From NCBI GenBank assembly GCA_036925085.1, contig JAUPFP010000017.1:62001-126000 (forward strand): 64,000 nucleotides of DNA, in the 5' to 3' direction. This stretch comes from Brachycybe producta. Its lineage: Eukaryota; Arthropoda; Diplopoda; Playtdesmida; Andrognathidae. Position 1 is the first letter of the stretch; each line of letters begins with the position of its first letter. Below the pieces are notes generated by a model. That model was not told where the DNA came from. It did not search any database and saw nothing but the letters and a program-made list of their open reading frames with translations. This document shows positions 20,722-30,185 of the stretch, in pieces. A program made the translations under genes and the position numbers.

Positions 20722-21373
20722 CAGTGGCGTAGCCAGGGGTCCACGGGTCCGGACTCCCCCTCCTAAAATTCTATCTACATACCCATTTCCCTTTCTTTTT
20801 TTTTTCTCTCAACCTGTACCTTCAGAACTCATTTTCCGTCCTGCCACCATCATCGATGCTCAACCAAACTGACTTTTAAACTAGTCGCCCACTATGGCAT
20901 GCAGTGCCACACCGCCCCAAACAGCCATGGAAAACGTTCCATTTGAGCCTCTGCCCATATAAACGTGCCAACATAACTTCACAATACAAATGCACAGATG
21001 TTGTTTACAATGAAGTATGCTGGCAAACGAAGACACCTGAATAGGGCCTTAATGTCACGTGAAGGCGTTTTCCCCCCTGGTTCCATCTGTCTAGACCCCC
21101 CCCCCCCCCCCCCCCCCCCCCCCAACACACCCACACACAGCGCCACTGTTCTCCTCTATTCTTCTGGCATGGGTGTTCTTCAAGCCAGTTTTCATACTTC
21201 GCAGTGTGCCTCCTTATAGTGGACGTTGCACCATTTTATTTCATATAATGAATGTAGTGGACAGTTCTTCAAGGCAGCGTGACGTGGCGCTGCACGCCAT
21301 AATGGGCGACTAATTTTATTCTGAAGAAAAAATGTTGGAAACACTTCCCAAACAAATCCTGGCTATGCCACTG
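20722..21373. mobile_element. hAT-like element with CAGTGGCGTAGC end and 8-bp TSD
   Basis: Left end CAGTGGCGTAGCCAGG and inverted right end CAGTGGCATAGCCAGG. Flanked by perfect 8-bp duplications GCTTGTTG (20714-20721 and 21374-21381). The 652-bp interior has a C run at about 21097-21123 and no transposase. Typical of non-autonomous hAT elements. A relative with its own perfect TSD is at 60748-61427. Confidence 0.85.
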
Positions 21374-23167
21374 GCTTGTTGTTCTGTTTGTTCGTTCCTC
21401 CTTTTAGTGAACATTTTTGCATTGTTGAACTACTGAGGCTTTCCAAATCGATGTGTTGTAAACCCTGGTTTTAACCTGGTTATGTCACGTGTAATGTTTA
21501 TGGTCCTGTTCAAACAATGACATCCACAATGGTTCTAATTGTATTCTCTTGAACATTCACGTAATGGTGCTTTAGTACTGCTTACAGATAATAAGTCTCA
21601 GCTACAACTGTTACATTTCACAACAGCAAATAGAGTTGTATGGAAAATGAAGGTAGTTTGTCCATTTGACAACCATCAACATGCAACACTTGGCCAACAA
21701 TTAACTCATCTTTGGCTGCATGTATGTTGTATATAAGTAATCTAAGTGAAAATTTCACATTGACCACCAATCTAGCACTTGTTTGAGCAACTTTTACACA
21801 TGAGCTAAGATGTAGCATGGGCCACATGTACTGGTATGTTGTCTGGGCTATGCATATTCTATGTAAGCCAGCTATCCTTGGAGACTTTGTAGTTATTGGT
21901 TTGGAATTTTGTTTCGAAAGCCACTCATTTGAGATGAAATTTGTAAACATTATTGTTGCCAACATTAGTTACCAACCAGTAAGTTTTATCATATAAGTTG
22001 GTGCCCATTTTTAGCCGTTTCACAGTTTAGGCTGTGTTGCTATAGTGTGGGTTGCTATATTGTGAATGGAGGGAAAGAAATGGGCAAAGTCCATGTAGAA
22101 AAAGACAATTAAACTCATTTTATTACGTCAGGCACCCATCTGGAAAATTGCTTTGAAATTGAGATCTAGCTGAAACATTTTGGGATACAAGAGATTGTCT
22201 CTCTATCTGTAGCTAAAGTATAGAAAGTTTATCCCTTTTGTTCTTGCCATACATACGACTAGTATTATCTACAATGAACAAGGATTTGACACTAATTTCA
22301 TTCAAGTTGAAGATGGCATTTCAGCTTCGCTTCATTTAAATGATGTATGGCGTAAGATTAATGCTGCTGCTTCTTCTTCATTTCTGCCTTATACAGTGTA
22401 TACTCTCTCGCATACTTTTCTCTCTTGGAACTTTGCATTTAGAAATTCATCTCTTGATGAATAATTTAAAAAAGACGGTCCGGACATCCATGGCCTAAAT
22501 TTGAAACTAATTCCGTCTCAGCCTCTAAATTTCTTTTTGTGTCGTCGTCTTCCGTTCTCATTAGTTAGAATCAGGAAATAATTTCCACATCTAATGTATG
22601 AGTTTTTTTTTTCTTTCTATTTTCTGGAAAAGGGTTTACATGTATTTCTACCGTGGTGACTATGGTACCCCATTAGAAAATCGAAATGCAATTAAAAGTT
22701 CTCACATGGGTGAGTTGCGGATTGCGGGTTTGACGGGTATCACTTTATTGATAGCAGCTATCTTAAAGAAAAGGAACTCTTGGCAGTAACATTCATGCTT
22801 CCATAGGATTTCTGTAGTGTCTTTTTTACACTCTCTCTCTCTCTCTCTCTTTCTCTCTGCACTCTTAGTGGCAGGCTGTTTGACACATCCATGGGCTCCA
22901 GTAAGAAGTAAAGTAGAGAACACACCAGCGATTTTTAGTGGTCGAGATGGCAACTCATATACTGATTCAGTGTAATAATTCAATTATATTATACACTGTC
23001 AAGTAATGTATAGAGTGGCCAACTAGCGAATTGCCAAAATGTTTAATCCAAGACTGTATAAATAATACAGTTTTGGAGAAAACGTGGCTGCAATTTGCTA
23101 GTTTCCCAATCACTCTCCCTTTTATGCTCTTTAATTTACTGAAACACTTGAGTAATTGTTTCAGTCT
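21374..23167. other. Intergenic DNA, nothing recognised
   Basis: No frame looks like a gene. A short CT run lies at about 22829-22857. The rest is AT-rich unique-looking sequence. Confidence 0.4.
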
Positions 23168-23485
23168 TATACTTAGTACGCACCTGATAATTTAAATGCA
23201 TTTAAATAATAAACGTGTTCTGCAGAGCCCTGTGAAGGGCAAACAAACAATTTGTCGAATTCAATTTATTTCAGTTAATAAATCTCAAAATATTGAGTTA
23301 ATACTTAAATAGAATATTGAAACTATTGACAAAATATTGATTTAGTATTTTAATTTAAAATATTAATAGTATTATTATAATAATAATTTATTTGGTTCAA
23401 TGTCCTTAACTGAATTCCGTATAATTCAACTTAAACACATTTCATTTGAATTCATTTAACTCATGTGTGTACGAGGTATTAGACA
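23168..23485 (-). repeat. Dispersed ~290-bp repeat, copy 2 (inverted)
   Basis: Reverse-complement partner of 18993-19280. Shared landmarks, in order: ACCTGATAATTTAAATGCAT, AGAGCCCTGT, GGGCAAACAAACA, AATATTGAGTTAATACTTAA, TGTCCTTAACTG and TGTGTACGAGGTATTAGA. Confidence 0.7.
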
Positions 23486-23798
23486 GTAATACTCTTTGAC
23501 ATTAGTGAGCACGTGTTGAACTTAAGTTGTTGATTAGTTAACTCTTCTTAAATTTTATTTCAATAACTAAAATATGCCAAGACGTAAGTGTCAATTAAGG
23601 AAAGAATTAAATGACAAATTCCTCTCAATTTTTTGTGTTCGTGATTTCTAGGTGTCCTCTTTTCATGTGAGCAGGATATTTGGTAACCCTAGCATCGAAA
23701 CACTTCGAGTTTCTGTTTTGTTTGTGTTTTGTCAGCTTGATGTGGACCGGACCTAACACATGAGTAGGCCTACATTTGGGAAAACATTTTTTTCAAAC

Positions 23799-24183
23799 TA
23801 GAGGTGGGACGAATCCTAAAAGGTCCGAATTCTAAAAGGTTCAAGAATCTCTCGAATCCTTCCTATAAGAATTCTATATTATTCATTAAGAATATACAAA
23901 TAAATGAAATATTATTAAATATTAAATTATTAATACATGTAATCAAAAACAAGTGTGGCACTGATGATTGCCACAGGGTCACCGAAATTGCAACAATCGC
24001 CGTTTTTTGTTGGTGAACGCTTCTGTTTGACGTTAACAGAGTTAAAACTAATTTTACCAAAGTTTTTAATAGTTTTTTTAGGTTAGGATTCGAAAGATTC
24101 GAAAAACGAAAAACGCGTGAAGATACGAGTTTTAGAACCTCGAATATTATTCAGGATTCGGGGATTCGAATGTGCCATCCCTG
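23799..24183. mobile_element. hAT-like non-autonomous element, copy 2
   Basis: Same family as 8653-9083: ends TAGAGGTGGGACGAATCC and TGCCATCCCTG, CGAATC-rich subterminal parts, shared TATTATTCATTAA and GCAACAATCGCCG. The flanks TTTCAAAC and CTTTAAAC match at 6 of 8 positions, a decayed 8-bp TSD. Confidence 0.65.
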
Positions 24184-25671
24184 CTTTAAACCTTTGATGG
24201 TCTTTCGTTTGTCTTTAAACAGTCTTTTAACAGCATGTTGACTGCCAAAACACCTGGCCATTTTAAAGTAACATTTTCTTCTGTAAATGTGTGTGTCGTT
24301 TTTAGATATGCTTATTAACATAAGTCATAATCTAATAAGCGATGTGTGAGTGTTTAGAAGATGGACAGATGCCCTTACATTTGTCTATAGTACTTATTTA
24401 CAGTTTTACATTGTCATTGGGAGTAACGCTATAAAAAAGTACATTAAAGTAGCAATGGAGATCATTTAATGAGACTTTCTTCTTCTATTTGTGCCATTTC
24501 TGTTTTCTGAGATGTACATACTATAGGCCTTGTATGTACTGTATTTATAGGCTATGTGTGTACCCATGTTTGAATTCATCGTGTTTTTTAGCCTTTAGCA
24601 TGATGATGCACCATTTAGATATAATCCTTTGGAATATGATGACACGGAGTCGAAAGATGAAACTTGTCTTAAGAAGAAGGACATTTCGAAAGTAAAATTA
24701 ATGCAAATGAGTTAATAATACGTATGTAAAATAGGCACTTAAGTGAGAGGATTTATTCTGAAAGTTGGTCGCTAATGAAACCCTGTTGATGACTGATAAG
24801 ACCCCTCCCCCCTCTCTTTTTCTCTCTCTCTGTCTAGTCTCTTTTTCTTCATTCCTTCTTTCCATCACTGTGGAAAGAATTGACATTCTCGCAGTGCCAA
24901 TGGGTTTGAATATCCAGGAATCAGGGGTTGAATTTATCTTTTGTCTCATGATATGATGGCATTCATTCACATAAGTCTAAATGATTTCCAAATTATGCAT
25001 AGTTACTAGATCTGTTAAATTTTTATTGGTGCGTCTTATGCAATAGATAGGATCATGCAAGAAATGGGGCAAAAAAGGATGTCTGTATGTCCATATGTAC
25101 GGAACCCTGAGTTTGTGGATCGAACAACTCAAGAACGGAATGAGATAAAGACATGCAGTATTTTTTATTTTATTCAGTGGTTCAATATGATGCTCCTGAC
25201 AAAAATCAGAAAATTTTACCCAGGGGTTATTTTTTTTATGAATTTTTTAGAAGCAAATTTTGAGTTTTTAGTCATAATTTTTTGTGGGTCGAACAACTCG
25301 AAAACGGGGCCACCTACAATAAAATGTCATCAGACCTAAAATGATGTACACATGCTGACGATGAAACTGGATTTTAGAGCGATTTGATATATAAAATTTC
25401 GATTTTTTAGAAACGTTTTTTAAAAAATCGAGATTCTCCCTCTTTCTAGTTGTAGCAATTGAAAGGGGGACTATTCCTATTATTTGGGAGGGGTGTTCTG
25501 TTCTATGTTCTGTTATTATTTGAGTATATTAAAATACATGTGACGTATTCTCATTATATTATTACACATGAATAACACATGCGCATCACATGTAACTATG
25601 TCATGTACGTGAGTAAATACATGTGTGTTTATCTACATACACATGCATGCACGTGTGTACATTTGTATACT
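24184..25671. other. Intergenic DNA
   Basis: No supportable gene. Near 25285-25320 the sequence AACTCGAAAACGGGGCCACC is inverted, with small changes, relative to 5338-5362, so an old dispersed repeat is present. Confidence 0.35.
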
Positions 25672-26004
25672 CATGTGTGCACGTGTGTACATGTGCATAC
25701 ACATGCGCGCACATGTGTACATGTGCGTACACATGCGCGCACGTGTGTACATGTGCATACACATGCGCGCACGTGTGTACATGTGCGTACACATGCGCGC
25801 ACGTGTGTACATGTGCATACACATGCGCGCACGTGTGTACATGTGCGTACACATGCGCGCACGTGTGTACATGTGCGTACACATGCACGCACGTGTGTAC
25901 ATGTGCGTACACATGCGCGCACGTGTGTACATGTGCGTACACATGCGCGCACGTGTGTACATGTGCGTACACATGCGCACACGTGTGTACGTGTGCGTAC
26001 ACAT
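25672..26004. repeat. 30-bp tandem array, perfectly alternating purine-pyrimidine
   Basis: About 11 copies of a 30-bp unit (ACGTGTGTAC, ATGTGCGTAC and ACATGCGCGC in order), with GCATAC and GCGTAC versions alternating in part. For 333 bases every pyrimidine is followed by a purine and vice versa, the pattern that favours Z-DNA. Frames open on both strands are artefacts of the 30-bp period. Confidence 0.95.
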
Positions 26005-26594
26005 TGCGCAGAAATTTCAAAAGTTACACCTTTCTGAGTGGACGTAGTTGAAGTGTAACTAGGGTGCTTTATGAAATTTTAACTGTGAGAATTCATTGCA
26101 AGTGATTTATGTTTTTTTTTTCGGTCCTCGAAAGTCTGTTGGGCCCGCCTGAGTTCATTTCAGTACTTTTCAGGGCATCTAGAAGACTTCCATTTTTTGC
26201 CATTTTTTGAAAAATTTTCAAGAGTTTATATACTCTTGAGAAATTTTCATTTTTTGACAATTTTTACTTATTTAAATTTATGGGTAATGAGGTTAGGTTG
26301 CCAATAAAAACTGTTTGATAATGAAAACTAAACATTCACCTCTGTAGAAGGAAAACCTTTTTATTTCTATGCTTTTGGGGTTGGTGGCATCATCATTATA
26401 CTGATATTTATCACTTCGTTATTTAAATAATATTTCAAAGAAAGCAGTTTGTTGTTAATTTTGATTTTAGTTTTTGATTAGTCGAGTTTTAATTGTCCAG
26501 TTAGGGGGTTAATATACATGTATTCTCTCAATAGAATTTCACACTTAGCACTCCTCATCACTTACTAAAAGGGTAGCTGTAGTGTGACACCTCA
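26005..26594. other. Flank of the LTR element with a ~170-bp dispersed-repeat unit
   Basis: 26122-26250 contains CCTGAGTTCATTTCAGT, TTTTCAGGGCATCTAGAAGA and a short hairpin (26210-26249). The same words recur at 39940-40030, beyond the element. A more distant relation to the 170-bp units at 10030-10530 is visible. Confidence 0.5.
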
Positions 26595-26688
26595 TACTTG
26601 TGACGACCCAGTTCTGCTCCTTTTGGTGCAGAACTAAATCCCATGTCGTCTGCTAGGCACTTGCTAAATTGAGTGTCAAGCAGACGAC

Positions 26689-26860
26689 AAAATGGCCAGC
26701 AAGGGTCCCTGTCCTCCCCCAGGTGGAGCAGCCTGGGGGTGTATATAATGGCGGCGGCCATTGTATACTAGACAGTGGAAGTGAAACCCTTGATGTTGGT
26801 GGAGGTGTTAGAAGTGCTCCTTCAATCAACAGGTGGCCAAGATGGCCGCCATTCATCTCT
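26689..26860 (+). promoter_or_regulatory. U3 core promoter with TATA box and ATGGC motifs
   Basis: TATATAA at 26742-26748 is a good TATA box. AAAATGGCCAGC (about 26689), ATAATGGCGGCGGCCATT (about 26746) and CAAGATGGCCGCCATT (about 26838) resemble the YY1 consensus AANATGGCG on one or both strands. Binding is inferred. Confidence 0.55.
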
Positions 26861-27372
26861 TTGTTTCCTTGGAGTGTGGAGGTTGTTAACCTCTTCTCCT
26901 GGCTGGGATTAGCCAGGAGTGTCATCTTTTATCATCTATTTGCATCTCTTGTTTTGGCTCTCTGCTGGTAGAATTTACCAGCAGATATTGCCTGTATACA
27001 GTGAGTGTTTTTATTTATTCCCTTGAATAAATTATCCTATTATTTTCACTCTCCACTGGTGTCCGTGTCTGTTTATTCTTATAATACTGGGGAAGTTACC
27101 GCGGGGAGGGTGGGGGTTCTCGGCTGGGGTTGCCGCCCACCACCGTCCTGTCTTCGGCATGTTCATCCTCGTGTCGGCCGGTGCTTCGCGCGCGGTTTGT
27201 CCACGGTAGGATTCATCGGGAATCTACCGTGGATTCCTCGACTTGTTCGGCGGTCATTCGTCCGTCGACTTGCGGCGAGGAGGATCCTCCGATCGGCGCT
27301 ACCCGTGGCACAGACGGGTGCAAGAGGAGGGCTGGCCAGCGCTTCGACCCGTCCCAAGGAGGGTCAACGGCG

Positions 27373-27378
27373 GTAAGT
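27373..27378 (+). promoter_or_regulatory. Consensus splice donor at the LTR end
   Basis: CGGCG|GTAAGTAAG in the 3' part of the LTR matches the donor consensus. It could feed a spliced subgenomic RNA using the strong acceptor at 35845. Also present in the 3' LTR, where it would be inactive. Confidence 0.4.
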
Positions 27379-27429
27379 AAGACAAATTTACCGTAGGTCA
27401 TTGTAGCGACCAAGTCGGGTCGTTACAAT

Positions 27430-27447
27430 TGGTGGAGGCACCGGGTA
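27430..27447 (+). promoter_or_regulatory. Primer-binding-site-like sequence
   Basis: TGGTGGAGGCACCGGG begins two bases after the LTR, the usual place for a tRNA primer site, and TGG would pair with a CCA tail. I could not match it to a particular tRNA. Confidence 0.55.
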
Positions 27448-27499
27448 GCGCTACCACCAGCCTCTCTTGTGCGGTCGGTTCGACCGGAGTCGTGTGGTG

Positions 27500-28260
27500 C
27501 CGGTAGGGCGTGGACATTTGTCCACGGAACTACGGCCGAACGCGGCTTAGGGCGTAGTAGTCCGGTGAAGGACCGTGGGACACGGACGGTTGTCCGTGAT
27601 ACCGCGGTGGTCACCGGGGAAAGCCCTAGGTTATCCGTAAGTAGGACGGTGGGCACAGTGGTTGACCGTGCAGGACCGTGCGAACGCGGGATAACGGTCA
27701 TTTTCGCCGTCAGTATACCGGTAGCACGGTGATTTACCGTGCAGGACCGGTAGAATCCGGTGAAAAGGTAACTTTACCGTAGCTTGTCCGGTAGACAGGT
27801 AGTACACCGTAGGGCACGGACTTTTGTCCGTGGAACTGCGGCGGAAACTCGTCTACGGCCAGGTTTACCGGTGTTGTACCGTGGGACACGGACTTTTGTC
27901 CGTGATACCGTGGTAAAACCGGGTTACGGTCAAGTTTTACCGTAAGTAGACGGTGGATTACGGACTTTTGTCCGTGAATCACCGTTCGAACACGGTAAGA
28001 AGTCAGTTTCACCGTTGGTGGACGGTAGATCACGGACCGTTGTCCGTGTATCTCCGTTCTAGGACGGTGAAAGAGCTTTTTACCGCGAATAGACGGTGAA
28101 TAACGGACGGTTGTCCGTACATCACCGGTCGAAAACGGTAAGAAGGAACTCCACCGTAAATCCAACCGTGGGACACGGACTTTTGTCCGTGAAACTGCGG
28201 TAGTTTACGGTTCTACCGTTAATTGTCGGTGTTTTGCGGACTCTTGTCCGTAAATTCACC
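27500..28260 (+). repeat. Leader array: about 11 hairpin units with ~72-bp period
   Basis: Hairpins of the type CACGGACTTTTGTCCGTG start at 27510, 27581, about 27654 (decayed), 27725, 27815, 27887, 27960, 28031, 28103, 28174 and 28237. Spacing is 71-73 bp in eight of ten intervals (the others are 90 and 63). The arms are conserved while loops vary (TTTT, GGTT, CGTT, TCTT). ACCGT and ACGGT words fill the spacers. The + strand has stops in all frames here, so this is an untranslated leader. A packaging, translation or dimerisation role is possible but not shown. Confidence 0.9.
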
Positions 28261-28349
28261 GTATTTCACGGTAGAGTTTCTTCCAACAAGTGGTGGCCAG
28301 TTTTGCCCGTGTTCGCACGGACGAAATCGGCCAAGACCCTGTTTTCCCG

Positions 28350-30170
28350 ATGTCTGGTCGGGGAAGCAGTTTGTTGGAAGAGTTGGAGTTGCGTTCCCGC
28401 ACCTTCGGCCGTGGTAGGCGGCCGGAGGGGCGGCACCCTGTTGAGGGTGCTGTTGGCGGGAACGCACCCGGTGATTCCACGGAGGAAGGTGTCGTAGAGG
28501 TTGAACCTACGGACCAACCTCCGGCTGGAGGCTTTGTGACGGTGCGGACGCACCGTCGGGACACTGCCTCCGGGGGAGCACCGGGAGACGGTGGTGATGG
28601 AGGGTCACCAACCCCCACTGGGACAGGCGTACAGCCTATGGCCGGCCTGTTAACCTCCACCGCCTCCCGTCCGGTTGGACGGGGGGGTAATCCCTTAGCG
28701 GGAGAGGTGGTAGGGACCCCGGGGCCACCCTCAGTGAACACGACGTCATGGTTGGCGTCAATGACTGAGGAGGAGCTCCGTGAGGTTGCCAGGGGGATTG
28801 ATGAACTGCGATGGCAGGGTCATCTTTCCCCAGGGATCGGGCGGCTCCATCGGTCGCAACCTCGGTTCACACCGTCGCCCGTGCACCGGGAAGGTGCAGG
28901 TAGGGAGGTGCCGCCGGCTCCGGCCAGGCGGGTGCCTCCAGGTGGAGGAACTCGGACCGCTCCTATGGGAGGCGGTCGGGGAGTTCCTCCGCCCGTTCAG
29001 CGACCACGGGTCCACCTGGTGGAACCCGAGGATGCTGAACCCGATGCTGAGACTTCGGGGAACCGGAGCAGGGCACCACGGCGGGTAAGTACCGCACCGT
29101 GGACGCCTGCACCGGCTGTCCCGTCGGAGATTCAGGTGTTTGGGTTTTTTAACCCGGTTCACTCATTCATACGGTATGATGGACGAGAGGACATTACGCC
29201 TTTTCTCCGGCAGTTCGAAGCCAAAGCTCGGGCTCAGCGTTGGACGGATGAGGCCAGGTGCAGTTTTTTTACGTACCTGCTCGATGGTCCGGCTGAGGAA
29301 CATTACGCCTGTTTGGTGGAGTTCAAGCCGAACCTGACCTGGCCGGAGTTGAGGCAGGCTATGCTTCACCGCTTTGGGACGAAGAATCAGGCTCAGGCCT
29401 GTTTTGACCGTTTCGAGGCCATGAAGCAAGGGCCTGCGGAATCACTCCAGGCGTTCTACTGGCGCTTTGTTGAGCTAGCAGAACGAGTTTCTCCTGGTGA
29501 GGATGAGTCTTGTCGACTCCTCCGGTATAAGAAGAAACTGCAGCCGGAGATTCTCAGACCTCTCTGGGGATCGAAAGCTGAGACGGTCAGGGACTTTACC
29601 ACCGAGGCAATGTTGGTTGAGGCCGACATGCTTACGGCGGGAGCGTTACCTGCCCGTACCTTGACGGTGCCAGGGGCCCAGGCTACGGCTAAGGTCTCTG
29701 GTGCTGTGGCAAAGCCCAAGAGCTCTGCTACGTCTACTTCTACCTCTTCGGGTGCGAAGGCAGCGGCACCGTCCAAATCGGACGGAGCTACTGCCAAGAC
29801 CGGAGGGCAGAAGGGAAGAAAGACGAAGCGGCAGAGCCAGGGTGGAAATAAGTCCACAGCAGCCCCGTCAAGTTCCAGCCAAACGGCTGGAGGTGGAGGT
29901 CCTACTCGTAGGCAACCTGGTCCATGCTTTCGGTGTAACCAGATGGGTCACCTTAGGAAGGACTGTCCGAGGGCAGTTGCCCAAGGACAGGTTGCTCGAG
30001 TACCACCGGGCGAAAGCCCAGTGGTGCAGTACCTGCCGGGTCTAGCACCCGTGGTACTGCAGGGCCGGGAGTATCTGTCCACCGTCATTGATGGACAGAT
30101 GTTCTATCTACCTGTTGCCAGAAACGAGGGCCCGCCCTCGTTAAACCGGCACCGGTCCCTGCAGAACTGA
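28350..30170 (+). CDS. gag: Gag polyprotein of the gypsy element
   Basis: The frame is open from upstream of 28290, but that position is GTG; the first ATG is at 28350, giving 606 residues. The N-terminal 250 residues are Gly/Pro/Arg-rich. Residues about 270-410 match the retrotransposon Gag capsid type (YDGREDITPFLRQFEAKA, then LTWPELRQAMLHRFG and FYWRFVELAERV). A basic Ser/Ala/Lys-rich linker follows, then one CCHC zinc knuckle at residues 526-539 (CFRCNQMGHLRKDC), the RNA-binding nucleocapsid part. The product forms the virus-like particle in the cytoplasm. The last 79 bases overlap the pol frame, and a -1 frameshift site lies 24 bases before the stop. Confidence 0.93.
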   Translation: MSGRGSSLLEELELRSRTFGRGRRPEGRHPVEGAVGGNAPGDSTEEGVVEVEPTDQPPAGGFVTVRTHRRDTASGGAPGDGGDGGSPTPTGTGVQPMAGLLTSTASRPVGRGGNPLAGEVVGTPGPPSVNTTSWLASMTEEELREVARGIDELRWQGHLSPGIGRLHRSQPRFTPSPVHREGAGREVPPAPARRVPPGGGTRTAPMGGGRGVPPPVQRPRVHLVEPEDAEPDAETSGNRSRAPRRVSTAPWTPAPAVPSEIQVFGFFNPVHSFIRYDGREDITPFLRQFEAKARAQRWTDEARCSFFTYLLDGPAEEHYACLVEFKPNLTWPELRQAMLHRFGTKNQAQACFDRFEAMKQGPAESLQAFYWRFVELAERVSPGEDESCRLLRYKKKLQPEILRPLWGSKAETVRDFTTEAMLVEADMLTAGALPARTLTVPGAQATAKVSGAVAKPKSSATSTSTSSGAKAAAPSKSDGATAKTGGQKGRKTKRQSQGGNKSTAAPSSSSQTAGGGGPTRRQPGPCFRCNQMGHLRKDCPRAVAQGQVARVPPGESPVVQYLPGLAPVVLQGREYLSTVIDGQMFYLPVARNEGPPSLNRHRSLQN

Positions 30171-30185
30171 GCTGCAGTCGACCGG
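30140..30185 (+). promoter_or_regulatory. -1 ribosomal frameshift signal (slippery site plus stem-loop)
   Basis: GTTAAAC at 30140-30146 is phased G_TTA_AAC in the gag frame, as a -1 slip needs, and the same heptamer is used by equine arteritis virus. After a 5-base spacer, 30152-30157 pairs with 30180-30185 and 30159-30164 (CTGCAG) pairs with 30172-30177. That is 12 base pairs with a small internal loop and a 7-base loop. The pol frame is open from 30092, so a slip here gives Gag-Pol. A downstream pseudoknot was not worked out. Confidence 0.85.

Larger units (their letters stand above)
26599..27427 (+). repeat. 5' LTR
   Basis: Starts TGTGACGACCC and ends GGGTCGTTACA, which are near-perfect inverted repeats. 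Contains TATATAA (26742-26748), AATAAA (27026-27031) and three strong hairpins: 26645-26688 (GTCGTCTGC arms), 26896-26919 (CTCCTGGCT arms) and 26962-26984 (CTGCTGGTA arms). Same length as the 3' LTR. Confidence 0.97.

Noticed and set aside
25579..26051. Five overlapping frames of Thr/His/Val/Cys repeats
   Set aside because: Product of the 30-bp tandem unit; open on both strands in several frames at once.
27734..28165. Minus-strand frame of 143 codons with HGQKSV repeats
   Set aside because: Results from the 72-bp leader period (24 codons) on the non-coding strand; no homology recognised.
28290..28349. Upstream extension of gag
   Set aside because: Begins with GTG; the first ATG at 28350 is preferred, and gag homology starts far downstream.
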